Shown here one piece after another: positions 21,158-30,936 of a stretch of DNA of 64,000 bases. The DNA lies in NCBI GenBank assembly GCA_029204045.2, contig CM055077.1, forward strand, positions 12,724,584-12,788,583, read 5' to 3'. Numbering within the stretch: position 1 is the stretch's first letter; each line of letters begins with the position of its first letter. A program made the translations under genes and the position numbers. Source of the DNA: Tillandsia leiboldiana. Lineage: Eukaryota; Streptophyta; Magnoliopsida; Poales; Bromeliaceae. The notes beneath the pieces are model-generated. The model made no database searches. It was not told the DNA's origin and saw only the letters and a program-made list of their open reading frames with translations.

Positions 21158-22235
21158 TTAGAAATGCGCTCTTGACGTCCATTTGAAATAATTTGATTTT
21201 AAAATGACAAGCAATAGCAAACAATATACGAATGGACTCGAGTCTAGCTACAGGGGCGAAAGTTTCGTCAAAGTCTATACCTTCTACTTGAGAGTAGCCT
21301 TGAGCAACTAGTCGTGCCTTGTTCCTGATGATAGTACCATCTTCATCTTTCTTGTTCTTGAAGATCCATTTGGTACCTATCACATTATGTTGCTTTGGAG
21401 GCTTCGTTAATTCCCAGACTTTGTTTCGCTCAAATTGATGGAGCTCTTCCTGCATTGCTTTAATCCAGTAGTCATCCTGAAGAGCTTCATCTATTGTCTT
21501 TGGTTCGATTAAAGATACATAGCAAGCAAATCCGCAAACCAACTGCCTTCGAGTTCTAACTCCTTCTTGTGGATCTCCAATGATGTTCGATTCCGGATGA
21601 TCCTTGGAGATTCGTAGCGTTTGTTGAAACGGAGTACTCGGAGGTACACGAGATGATTCCTGCATATCAGATAAACTAGAAGAACCATTAGAAGCATCAT
21701 TAATATTGGAAGTATTATTATGAGAAGATGCACTAGCAGGAGAATCATCATCTAGAGAGATATCGAGGGTAGATTTTTCAGATTCAAAATGAGAAGCTTC
21801 ATCTACTTTAACATTTATAGATTCTACGATCGTCTTAGATTCAATGTTAAATACTCGATATGCTCTGCTATTCGTAGAATAACCCAAAAAGATCCCTTCA
21901 TCACTTCGAGAGTCGAACTTTCCAAGATTTTCACGGTCACGTAAGATGTAACATCGACTCCCAAAGATACGAAAGTACTTGATATCCGGTTTTCTACTAA
22001 ACCACAGCTCATATGGTGTATTCAAGGTTCCTGGGCGCAAATACACTCTGTTAATGACATAGACAGCGGTGTTCACAGCTTCAGCCCAAAAATGTAGCAG
22101 TAATTTCCGGCTATGAAGCATCACACGCGCCATCTCTTGAACAACCCTGTTTTTTGCGCTCAACAACACCATTCTGCTGAGGTGTATGGGGTGCCGAGAA
22201 TTCATGTTTAATGCCATTTGAAGTACAAAAATCAA
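21141..22235 (-). CDS. gag-pol: Integrase C-terminal and RT N-terminal part of B pol
   Basis: 364-codon frame continuing the polyprotein after a one-base shift near 22153. The real reading begins at about codon 25 (NRVVQEMARVML), directly after the integrase catalytic Glu of the upstream frame; the first residues are out of frame. It contains the integrase C-terminal region (FWAEAVNTAVYVINR, GIFLGYSTNSRAYRVFN), a serine/asparagine-rich linker, and the RT start with GTKWIFKNKKDEDG, NKARLVAQGYSQ and DETFAPVARLESIR, ending at MDVKSAFLNG. It ends by an extra A near 21145 that is absent from contig 1. Confidence 0.88.
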   Translation of the reverse strand: MIFVLQMALNMNSRHPIHLSRMVLLSAKNRVVQEMARVMLHSRKLLLHFWAEAVNTAVYVINRVYLRPGTLNTPYELWFSRKPDIKYFRIFGSRCYILRDRENLGKFDSRSDEGIFLGYSTNSRAYRVFNIESKTIVESINVKVDEASHFESEKSTLDISLDDDSPASASSHNNTSNINDASNGSSSLSDMQESSRVPPSTPFQQTLRISKDHPESNIIGDPQEGVRTRRQLVCGFACYVSLIEPKTIDEALQDDYWIKAMQEELHQFERNKVWELTKPPKQHNVIGTKWIFKNKKDEDGTIIRNKARLVAQGYSQVEGIDFDETFAPVARLESIRILFAIACHFKIKLFQMDVKSAFLNGFFK

Positions 22236-25095
22236 TGAATTTTGAATTTATGAATTCTCCACCCCTATCACTTCTAACACGAATGATCTTTTCATTCTTT
22301 TCAATCATAATACGATGGCAAATCTCATGAAAAGAGTCAAACGTATCAGCTTTCTCTCTCAAAAATGCTACCCATGAAAACCGAGAGAAATCATCAACCA
22401 ATAAAAAGATGTACCATTTACCTCCCAAGGATGGTTGACGGGTCGGCCCCATTAAGTCCATGTGCAAAAGTTCCAAGGGCCGTTTTGTACCAACGTGGTT
22501 CAAGTTTTTGTGTGCAGTCCTAGACTGTTTACCCTTTTGGCAACCACCACACACAACATTTTGTTTAAATAAAAGCTTTGGAATCCCCTTGACCACGTCC
22601 TTGTTTGAAATTCTAGTAAGTTCCTTAAAATTTAAGTGACCTAGCCTTTCATGCCAAAGAGTTTCATTATTCAAAGCGGCTAAGTTACAATTTTCAGAAA
22701 ATTTATTAGGAACAACATAACAATTGTTTTCAGATCTAACCCCTTTTAGAAAGAAGACATGGTCCTTATCAATTACAACGCATTCAACCGATGAAAAGTT
22801 AACTGAAAAACCATTGTCGCAAAGTTGACTTATGCTTATGAGGTTAGTCTTAAGGCCATCAACAAATAAGACATTTTTCAAAATCGGGCCATCTGGAATA
22901 GCTACCGTCCCTTTTCCAACAATTTTGGAAGATCGACCGTCTCCGAAAACAACGTGTCCTCCGGAGATTTTCTCAAGATTTTGAAAACTATTTTTGTCAC
23001 CGGTCATGTGACGGGAACACCCGCTATCCAGATACCAAGACGAGCTATCATATGCATGCAAGGAAATATTGGAAACAAGACAAGGGAAAATTTCACCTTT
23101 GCGCACCCAAACCTTTTTGGAATGCGTCTGTAATGGTCGTGAAGTTTTGTGCCTAGATGAAAGCGTCTTGTTAAAACGATTGTTGCTCCTTGATGAAGTC
23201 GTCTTGTGCGGTGAACTACCAAGTCTCTTTTCATTTGAAAAGTTTTGCTTTGATTTCCGGAAAGGAGCCTTTTTGGTAGTTGATGCAAGAGGTGCTTGAG
23301 ATGAGCGTTCGACTCCCGTCTTGCAATATCTTCTTATGTGCCCTGAAACACCACAACGAAAACATACCTTATATCTTGACGATCCCAAAGAGGATGAAGT
23401 AGGTTTGTTGTCGTTGTTTGTCTTGAATTCCGGTGTCGGAGGAGGAGATACCGACTGAGGCACAAAAACTGTCTCACTCGAACTTGGACTGTTTCCAGTT
23501 TGAGTGTATCCGAGGCCGAACCTATTTGACTGACCAAGACCAAGAAGTCTATCCAACTTACTCCTTCCTGAAGAGAATCGCTGTAAGTCATTCTTGAGTT
23601 GGAAAATGGTCTTTGTCATTTCCAGGTTATCCTGTCGAGCCTCGTTGTAGAGCTTTGAAAAGTGATTCGCGTTATCCACCAGATTTGTATGTTCCTTTTC
23701 AAGTTGCTCATTGGACTCTTGAAGGGAAGCATTTTCTTTTATCAGGTTTTCCCTTTCCACTTCAAGAGCGTTTGAGAGAGAAGTCGCTCTTTTTGCTTCT
23801 TCTTCGAGATCATGCAATCTCCCTCTCAAACTCTTGTTTTGCTTAGCCACTTTCTTTGAATCCCTCAAAAGTCTGTGGTAGGCTAGAGCAAAATCTTCAC
23901 CTTCCGAATCATCCGATTCGTTGTCCGTTGCGTTCTTTTCAACAGTGGAGTTGGACAACGAGTCAGATGTATTTGCCATAAAGCACATGAATGGTGAAGA
24001 TGTGGACGCGTGGAATGCGGTGGAGCTCTTTTCTTCATCACTTGAAGACGACTCATTTGACGTTGAGTTGTCATCCCAAGTGACGACTTGCATCGCCTTC
24101 TTCTTTGCCGGATACTTGTTAGGACATTCCGTTGCAATGTGGCCGTAGCCTCGACATTTGAAGCATTGCAGTTGTCCTTCTGAACTTTTCTTATCCTTTG
24201 AGAAGTTCTCCTGCTTTCTTGACTTGTGACTTGGAGTACCCTTGCCTTTGTTCCACTTTCCGAAGGATGGAGATTTGCTTGAATTACCCCTTCGAAAGTT
24301 GCGGCGAAAATTCCTCGTCAAGAGAGCGAGCTGCTTCTCAAATTCCTCCATAGAAAGGTTCTCGTCATCGTCCGAGGAGGATGTATCCGCGTCTTCTTCC
24401 TTAGTTGTTTTCAACGCATAACCTGAAGACTTAGAAGTGGATGCTTTTCCAGAAGAATTGTTAGTATTAAAAGTCATTTCATAAGTTTGTAATGAGCCAA
24501 CTAATTCTTCTACACGTATTTCGTCCGGGTGTTTAATAGTTTCAATGGCAGTAACCTTTGGGCGAAATCGTTCAGGAAGAGTTCTTAAGATTTTTCTTAC
24601 AATCTTAAATTCTGGAATCTTCTCTCCCAGATTAGCACATGAGTTTACGATGTCTTGCAATCGTGTATAGTAGTCCGTGAAAGATTCATTTTCTGCCATT
24701 AAGATAGAGTCAAACTTGCTCGTAAGCATTTGCAGTTTCTGAATCTTCACGAGGTTAGTTCCCTCATGTGTAACCTGGAGAACATCCCAGATTTCTTTCG
24801 CAGTCTCACATGCCGAGACGCGAGAGAATTCAGATTGAGATAAGGCATTAAAAATAGCATTAATTCCCTTGCCATTGTAAGAAGATAACTCAAACTCTTC
24901 CTTGGTCCATTTCGACCTAGGTTTTAAGGTGTGAACATCAGAGATAAGTTCAGTTGGATTAGACCATCCTGATTCAATTGAATGCCACACCCTTTCGTCG
25001 ATGGAAGATAAAAAGGCTTTCATCCGTACTTTCCAGTACGCATAATTTGTTCCATCAAAGAAAGGGGGTCGATTGATGTTTCCACCTTCAACCAT
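22111..25095 (-). CDS. gag-pol: Gag-protease-integrase of Sirevirus B
   Basis: 994 codons from the ATG at 25095, only 19 nt after the PBS. Gag: N-terminal FFDGTNYAYWKVRM (12-25) and the gag core to about 210; FRRNFRRG basic patch near 263-270; zinc knuckle 1 Cys311/Cys314/His319/Cys324; acidic-serine stretch 340-400; coiled coil about 405-505; zinc knuckle 2 Cys578/Cys581/His586/Cys591. Protease: D690-S-G in WYLDSGCSRH. Integrase: zinc-binding His815/His820/Cys849/Cys852 and a DD35E triad of Asp880, Asp943 and Glu979. Just after Glu979 a run of six T (plus strand, about 22151-22156) shifts the frame, giving a short false tail. The T run has the same length in contig 1, so the break may be real. 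Gag forms the particle; integrase inserts the cDNA. Confidence 0.94.
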   Translation of the reverse strand: MVEGGNINRPPFFDGTNYAYWKVRMKAFLSSIDERVWHSIESGWSNPTELISDVHTLKPRSKWTKEEFELSSYNGKGINAIFNALSQSEFSRVSACETAKEIWDVLQVTHEGTNLVKIQKLQMLTSKFDSILMAENESFTDYYTRLQDIVNSCANLGEKIPEFKIVRKILRTLPERFRPKVTAIETIKHPDEIRVEELVGSLQTYEMTFNTNNSSGKASTSKSSGYALKTTKEEDADTSSSDDDENLSMEEFEKQLALLTRNFRRNFRRGNSSKSPSFGKWNKGKGTPSHKSRKQENFSKDKKSSEGQLQCFKCRGYGHIATECPNKYPAKKKAMQVVTWDDNSTSNESSSSDEEKSSTAFHASTSSPFMCFMANTSDSLSNSTVEKNATDNESDDSEGEDFALAYHRLLRDSKKVAKQNKSLRGRLHDLEEEAKRATSLSNALEVERENLIKENASLQESNEQLEKEHTNLVDNANHFSKLYNEARQDNLEMTKTIFQLKNDLQRFSSGRSKLDRLLGLGQSNRFGLGYTQTGNSPSSSETVFVPQSVSPPPTPEFKTNNDNKPTSSSLGSSRYKVCFRCGVSGHIRRYCKTGVERSSQAPLASTTKKAPFRKSKQNFSNEKRLGSSPHKTTSSRSNNRFNKTLSSRHKTSRPLQTHSKKVWVRKGEIFPCLVSNISLHAYDSSSWYLDSGCSRHMTGDKNSFQNLEKISGGHVVFGDGRSSKIVGKGTVAIPDGPILKNVLFVDGLKTNLISISQLCDNGFSVNFSSVECVVIDKDHVFFLKGVRSENNCYVVPNKFSENCNLAALNNETLWHERLGHLNFKELTRISNKDVVKGIPKLLFKQNVVCGGCQKGKQSRTAHKNLNHVGTKRPLELLHMDLMGPTRQPSLGGKWYIFLLVDDFSRFSWVAFLREKADTFDSFHEICHRIMIEKNEKIIRVRSDRGGEFINSKFIDFCTSNGIKHEFSAPHTPQQNGVVERKKQGCSRDGACDAS

Positions 25096-25114
25096 TGTTC
25101 ACAACCCTATTCCC

Positions 25115-25126
25115 GCTCTGATACCA
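25115..25126 (-). promoter_or_regulatory. Primer-binding site of B (initiator tRNA-Met)
   Basis: Sense TGGTATCAGAGC, the standard complement of plant initiator tRNA-Met, two bases after the LTR end. Because it is so close to the gag ATG, nearly the whole 5' leader of the RNA is LTR sequence. Confidence 0.95.
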
Positions 25127-25128
25127 CT

Positions 25129-26464
25129 TGTTGGGTCGTATATAACACGGATCTAAATAGGGGAAGAAACACCTAGAGGGGGGTGAATAGGTGTAAACGT
25201 ATAAACACTCCAAAAATCATTGCGATAAAACCCAATGCGGAAAATAAAATAACACGCAAGATTTTTACGTGGAAAACTCCATCACCGGAGTAAAAAACCA
25301 CGGGACCGATAACACGGCAGAAATCCACTAGAATTAAAACACGTACAAGGTGATTTACCGTACACACTTACGACTCAACCTTTTCCATACGCTCCTAGAG
25401 GATCTTCTCCGCTCGCTCCGACGCTTCTCGAATCCACGATCTGCGCCCAACGCCGAATCCACGGCGTCCAACGTCGAATCCACGACGTCCGACCGAATCC
25501 ACGGTCTTCACCCAATAGCACCGTTCGAATCCACGAACGTGCCTCGCTCCGAATCCACGAGAGCGATTGAACCTTGAATCCACAAGGACACGCGAATCCA
25601 CGCGCCGATTTTTGGGGAAAATCGTTGTTTTTGGGTGGTGATGATCCGCCGAATACTTAGATCAAAGATAGATCGGAAATACCATCTAAGTATTCATTAG
25701 TTTGATTCAACTCAAGATGTGAGTATGAAAACCTAGAATCAAACTAATCAATATAGATGAAGAAACATAGAGTATTCTCTAATGATTTCCTTTCTTCTCT
25801 ATATGTGGATCTATAGCCGTATAAGATGATACAAGAAAATGACGGCTATATGGATTCACCCTAGAAAGAAAGACATAGGGTGTATTTATAGGTTAGAAAC
25901 CCTAGGAAGGAGATAAGAATCAAAAACCAACCATTTCTGGATATTTACGGACGGCGATCCGGATCGTGATAACTAGGATCCGGATCGTCATAACAAAACA
26001 GCCAATTCCAGAAAAACGAAGGTTCGGGATCCGGATCATGTGACTACGATCCGGATCGTTCATACAGTTCACCAAACATCAACGTTCGGGATCCGGATTG
26101 CGAAGCAAGATCCGGATCGATCAAGGTAGATGGTAAACTCAACGTTCGGGATCCGGATCAAGAGACTGCGATCCGGATTGCGACGATGTATGAACGAACC
26201 ACCTTCGGGATCCGGATCGAACAACCTGATCCGGATCCTGAACATGTCCCAAGTCCAGTTTTTGATTTTTATGCAATGAAAGATTCTTCCAAGTGTTTCT
26301 ACACTACAAGAAGTATTCGGATCACACAAATTCTTTAGTTAAACATACCTGATCCTTTTGAATTCTTCTTACTTGAGATTGAGTTAAATGATCCAACTTT
26401 CTTCACCTTCAATCTTCAAGACTTGAGACTTTCACGAAACTACGCCAACTCAAATTCCGTAACA
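25129..26464 (-). repeat. 5' LTR of Sirevirus B (clean copy)
   Basis: 1336 bp, TGTTGGG…CCGTAACA, followed by TSD AATTC (26465-26469). It carries the hairpin array (25450-25604), TATA box (25881-25892) and palindrome pairs (about 25955-26238) in the same positions as the 3' LTR. Confidence 0.95.
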
Positions 26465-27222
26465 AATTCCTCCATTGATAGATCATCGTCAGCGTCTGAG
26501 GAGGATGAATCCGCGTCTTCTTCTTTTGTTGATTTCAATGCCATACCTGAAGACTTAGAAGAAGAAGGCTTTCTAGAAGAATAGTTAGTAGAAAAAGTCA
26601 TTTCATAAGTTTGAAGTGCACCAACTAATTCTTCTATTTTGATCTCGTCCGGATGTTTTACTATTTCAATGGCTGCAACCTTAGGGCGAAATCTCTCGGG
26701 AAGAGTTCTCAAAATCTTTCTTACAACTTTCGATTCTAAAATTTTCTCTCCCAAGTTAGCACATGTATTTACGATATCTTGCAATCGTGTATAATAATCT
26801 GTGAAAGATTCATTTTCTGTCATATGAATTGAATCAAATTTGCTTGTAAGCATATGCAGTTTTTGAATATTCACTAAACTTGTACCCTCATGTGTAACTT
26901 GTAGAGTATCCCAAATTTCTTTCACAGTCTCACATGCCGAGACGCGAGAAAACTCAGTTTGTGACAAAGCATTAAATAAAGCATTAATTCCCTTGCCATT
27001 GTAAGAAGATAATTCAATTTCTTCCTTGATCCACTTCGATCTAGGTTTGATGGTGACAACATCAACGGCAATAATCTCAGTAGGATATGTCCATCTGAAC
27101 TCAATTGATTGCCTTACTCGTTCATCGATGGAAATTAAAAACGCTCTCATGCGTACTTTCCAATATGCATAGTTTGTTCCATCGAAGAACGGCGGTCTAT
27201 TGATGTTTCCACCCTCAACCAT
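26465..27222 (-). CDS. gag: Sirevirus C gag N-terminal part, cut by insertion of B
   Basis: About 252 intact codons from the ATG at 27222 (MVEGGNINRPPFFDG) to MEEF, where B is inserted at the AATTC target; the printed frame then runs 8 codons into the B LTR. It is collinear with B gag residues 1-252 and clearly related but distinct in many positions. It holds the gag core with NGKGIN, SRVSACET and LPERFRPKV motifs and an acidic tail (EEDADSSSSD). The rest of the gene continues at 3402 down to 1729. Confidence 0.9.
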
Positions 27223-27241
27223 TGTTTACAACCCTATTCCC

Positions 27242-27253
27242 GCTCTGATACCA
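27242..27253 (-). promoter_or_regulatory. Primer-binding site of Sirevirus C
   Basis: Sense TGGTATCAGAGC, 20 nt upstream of the gag ATG and two bases from the LTR, matching the layout in B. Confidence 0.93.
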
Positions 27254-27255
27254 AT

Positions 27256-28422
27256 TGTGGGTTATGGGATAACGGTTCTAAATATGGGAAAAACCACCTA
27301 GAGGGGGGGGGGGAATAGGTGTAAACAATAAAACTCAAAAATCTTTGCATAAAAATAATCCAATGCGGAAAATAAATAAAGTACGCAAGATTTTACGTGG
27401 AAAACTCCATCACAGGAGTAAAAAACCACGGGACCGATAACACGGAAAATCCACTAAGATTAAACACGTATAAGGTGATGTAACGCAACACACGACTCAA
27501 ACCTTTTTCATACGCTCCGAGTATATCTTCTCCGCAGTCCGCAATGCTCCTCGAATCCACGACGTCTAACCGAATCCACGATTATCACCAATTTGGTACG
27601 AATCGATCACACGAACACACCTCGCTCTGAATCCACGAAAGCGATAGCACCTTGAATCCACAAGGCCACGCAAATCCACGCGCCGATGTTCCTTTCGGAA
27701 ATCATTGTTTTGTTTATTGGTGGTGATGATAATCCGAATACTTAGATCATAGATAGACAAGAAAACACCATCTAAGTATTCATCAATTTGATTCTACAAG
27801 AAATAGAGAGTTTGGAAAACCCTAGAATCAAATTGATCAATATAGATGAAGAAACATGAAATTAATCGTGTTTTCCTTTCTTCTCTATATGTGGATTTAC
27901 CTTTAATTCCTTTTGAAATAATAGAAATTTTAGAAACCTTAGGAATCCTCGTACTTACCCTAAAAGATGAATGTTATGGTTTATTTATAGGTTAGAAACC
28001 TTTTGGAAAGATATAAGAACCAAAAACTGACTTAACAAAATTTTTCCTGCAGGGCAGTCCGGACTGGATTTGGCTGATCCGGACTGTCATCTTTTTCAAG
28101 AGAATTTCCTAAAAAACAGTTCGGGTCCGGACTGGAATTTCGCATGAACTAAACAATGTTCGGGGTCCGGACTGGATGTGGCTGATCCGGATCCTGAACG
28201 TGTAAAATGTCCAGTTTTGATTTTTTATCCAATGAAAACTTATTCCAAGTGTTTCTAAACTATAAGAATGTATTCAAATCACCAAAAATATTTAGTTAAA
28301 CGTACCTGATCATCTTGAATCCATTCTTCTTGAGATTGATGTATGTGATCGACAATTCTTCAACTTCAATCTTCAAGACTCAAAACACTTCACGAAATAT
28401 GCCAATACAAAAATCCTTAACA
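27256..28422 (-). repeat. 5' LTR of Sirevirus C
   Basis: 1167 bp, plus-strand TGTGGGTTATGG…CCTTAACA. Its hairpin words lie at 27549-27683 (CCTTG/CAAGG at 27650-27665; a bulged CGCT stem at 27623-27643). The U3 palindromes (28056-28195) have mostly a GTCCGGAC core instead of ATCCGGAT. It is inserted in the env-like region of element E; the 3' LTR of C is outside the window. Confidence 0.92.
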
Positions 28423-28616
28423 GGGGAATTGCCCTTTGAAGCAGATCCCTTTGCCGCTGCTTCAGTCAATTGTTCCCATTCTTCGGACTTAGTTTCGGAT
28501 TCGTCCAAAGAAACAAAATCTCCCTCATCTTAATTCTTCCTTGCTCTCTTTAGTTTGTTTGTCACACGGATGCTAACAAGAGCCGTGATGAAGACAATCA
28601 ACCATGCAAACGCCAT
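28423..28616 (-). pseudogene. Env-like N-terminal fragment of Sirevirus E
   Basis: From an ATG at 28614-28616, a Met-led hydrophobic stretch (AFAWLIVFITALVSIR) followed by VTNKLKRARK, closely matching the B env-like start. An in-frame TAA follows after 28 codons (about 28530); the homologous acidic region continues downstream, so the gene is decayed. Element C cuts it at 28422. Confidence 0.78.
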
Positions 28617-30086
28617 TTTGAAACATTTTCAAAAATTATCCTGTGAGCAAGAACTCAAATACATGGAAAAAATTGTTTAATTCCAAAAATTTTAAAAATT
28701 TTACCCAAACAATCCTTATCACATGTAGAAGCTAGGAATCAAGAAAAATTTGCAAAAATAATTTTAAAAATAGATCAATCCCATAATTTTTGAAAATTTC
28801 AAAAATTGCCCTAAATTTGAAATTTCAGAAATCGAAGCCTAAAAATTCGTTTAGAAATTAGCAAACAATCATAGAAATGTTTCTTAGGCATCCAGAGTTC
28901 AATTTATGCAAGAAATTTTAGAGAAAAACATCAAATAATGAATTCGGGGCATGGTTTCTATCACGTTTTTGAAAAACTTAGCAAGAACAGAGATAAAACC
29001 GAGATTTGATCTTAAAAACTTACTTGGATGGAGTGAAATCGAGTAAAGAGAATATCCAACAGCTCTTAGGTTCTAGAGAGAGAAAAAGAAAAGGCTAAAA
29101 CAAATTTATAAGTGAGAAATAAAATCAAACCCCTTCGTTTTTAATAAACCCTAGCGCGCGGTCCAGATCGGTTCATCAAGTCAATCCGAATCAGCTTCAC
29201 GCGCAGAATCCCATCGTTCGGGATCCGGACTAACTGATCCAGTCCGGACTGCCTGCAACTTTTTCTCCAGAAAAATTCATAAAAATTCCAAAAAATCCAG
29301 AAAAAGTATGTAAGCATTCTTGCATATCAACTTTAAGCAAAAAGTATCGTTTCATATGAAAAGAATTAGATTATGAGAAATCTATCAAAATATCTCAAAT
29401 AATGAAACGATAATTTATAAAAATTATAACCTCTAAAGTTGAGCAAGTTCAAAACATCAATCACGATCTAATGAGTAAAGAATTTATCAAATAATCAATT
29501 GAGCAAAGAAAATGAAGCACAAAGATCGATAGATGTTTGAAATCCCTAATAAATTAGATAATTTTATTTAGTTAATATGTTTTAGGGAGTGGCTCTTTGA
29601 GCATCTTTAAAAAATCCCACCTTATACCAACCATAGAATTATTGAGTAAATCAAATATTCTAATTAGCATTGTTTAAAATAAACATTAACACCATGCTTT
29701 TCAAAAACATGTGGTAGCTGCACACACTACTCGGACGACCGAGGTGGTAGCTCTTTCCTCTATGTGGTGGTAGTTTTCACACTCCACTAATGGATGTAAC
29801 TCTTTCCACATCTTATGAGCATGAAAAACTAAAAATTACTCCCTATAAATTTGCTATTAATATGTAAAATATTAAGTATTCAACCAAAAATTGATCTCGT
29901 GTTCATACTTATTTCAACTATCAAATAAGATAAAAATAATACCAAGAGATCATTGAGTGAGGTATTGACTTTGATCAATTAAAGATGAAATAATTGATAT
30001 AAAAGATCATTGCATCAAATGAATTAAAATGATATCCAAATCATAATAAATTTCTCAAGATATGAAAGGATGCATGTATAAATAGT
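28617..30086 (-). other. Internal non-coding region of Sirevirus E
   Basis: Collinear with 6966-8480 of B. It includes a decayed palindrome cluster (about 29158-29255, mixed ATCCGGA and GTCCGGAC) with a mutated TATA, and the conserved module (29585-29635 and 29697-29825) with the intact CTCGG-ACGA-CCGAG hairpin at 29730-29743. Homology stops near 30086, before pol would begin, at a junction with GC-rich LTR G1, so the rest of E is deleted or rearranged. Confidence 0.75.
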
Positions 30087-30611
30087 GCTTGCCCCGCGCG
30101 GGCGGCGCCCCGCATGGGCCGCGCCCTATGCAGACGGCGCCCCGCACTGCGGTGGTGCTCCGTGCGGTCGTGTCCCGTGCGGTCGTGCTCCTCTCGATTG
30201 GCGGCGGCAGCCTCCCATTTTCTTCACAACGGCGGCGGCAGCTTCCCAACCATAATAACGGCGGCGGCGGCCTCCCGTCCACCTTGACGGTGTTGGCCCC
30301 AACTTCGCATTCAATCCCCGTTTCCATCGACACCCCAAAGAAACCCGACAAGAACCTCGGAAACCCTACCAAAACTCTACAAGAAATAACGAAAAACCCA
30401 AAACACACCTTCTAGTCAGTGAAGATGATAGTACGATGCTCGGCTCCGTTTCTCCGCTCTCCGGTCTCCCGCGATGTCACTGCTCCCTCTTCCGTTGCCC
30501 CACGATGATGCCGATTTTCGATCCCGTTCTCCGATGAAACCTTCGAGGAAGAAGACGATGTTCTCTCTTCGTTACAATCTTCAAAAACTAGGGTTTTCTA
30601 GTCTCTCTCCC
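30087..30611 (-). mobile_element. Left part of old LTR G1
   Basis: GC-rich start (CCCCGCGCGG words, GGCGGCGGCAGC repeats) followed by AT-richer leader-like sequence, similar in character to 35575-36400 of G2. It continues at 39695-40121 after the insertion of F. The left terminus is missing (junction with E). No credible ORF; the 108- to 117-codon readings are compositional. Confidence 0.6.
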
Positions 30612-30936
30612 TGTAGTGTCCCAGATCCCCGTGTAGCTTTCCCCCTGTTTCGAGGTGTGGAACACCTGTTGGTGGTGTGTTGGGACCACAACACGTCAAA
30701 GGGATGTGTTGGATGGACTCGGAGAGGGTTTGGGGTCAAGCCTGTCTTTCGGCTGCTTTTGCCAAATTTTAGAAGTGGTTTCAGGCTGATTGGAGGCCGT
30801 ATTTGGATTCAGCGCGGAAAACCACTTGAAAACGGCTATTTACTTATATTTTTCTGAGTCCGGACGCCAAAAAACGGACACCCGAAAGTTTTCTGTGCAA
30901 AATGGTGCACAGGGGGAGACGTGGACCGGCGGGTGA

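Larger units (their letters stand above)
3403..26464 (-). mobile_element. Sirevirus B, Ty1/copia element with env-like ORF (span includes a probable false duplication)
   Basis: Minus-strand element: 5' LTR 25129-26464, PBS 25115-25126, gag-protease-integrase-RT-RNase H, a ~1.6-kb non-coding region, an env-like ORF, a polypurine tract and 3' LTR 3403-4738. The two outer LTRs are both 1336 bp. I noticed one substitution between them (3493 G versus A), which suggests a very recent insertion, though I did not align them base by base. Perfect TSD AATTC. The span is about twice the real size, because 17106-26464 repeats 5729-15104 across an N gap. Contig 1 alone (3403-15104, 11.7 kb) is one complete copy. 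Lineage inferred from gag with two zinc knuckles and a coiled coil, a PBS next to the gag ATG, and a third ORF after pol. Confidence 0.93.

Noticed and set aside
25115..25126. tRNA gene fragment
   Set aside because: Only 12 bases complementary to a tRNA 3' end next to an LTR; it is a primer-binding site.
13761..26464. Two independent B insertions or an intermediate three-LTR element
   Set aside because: Both copies sit at the same AATTC site in the same C gag with the same neighbours, and the sequence between them contains the N gap; unmerged contig ends explain it better.
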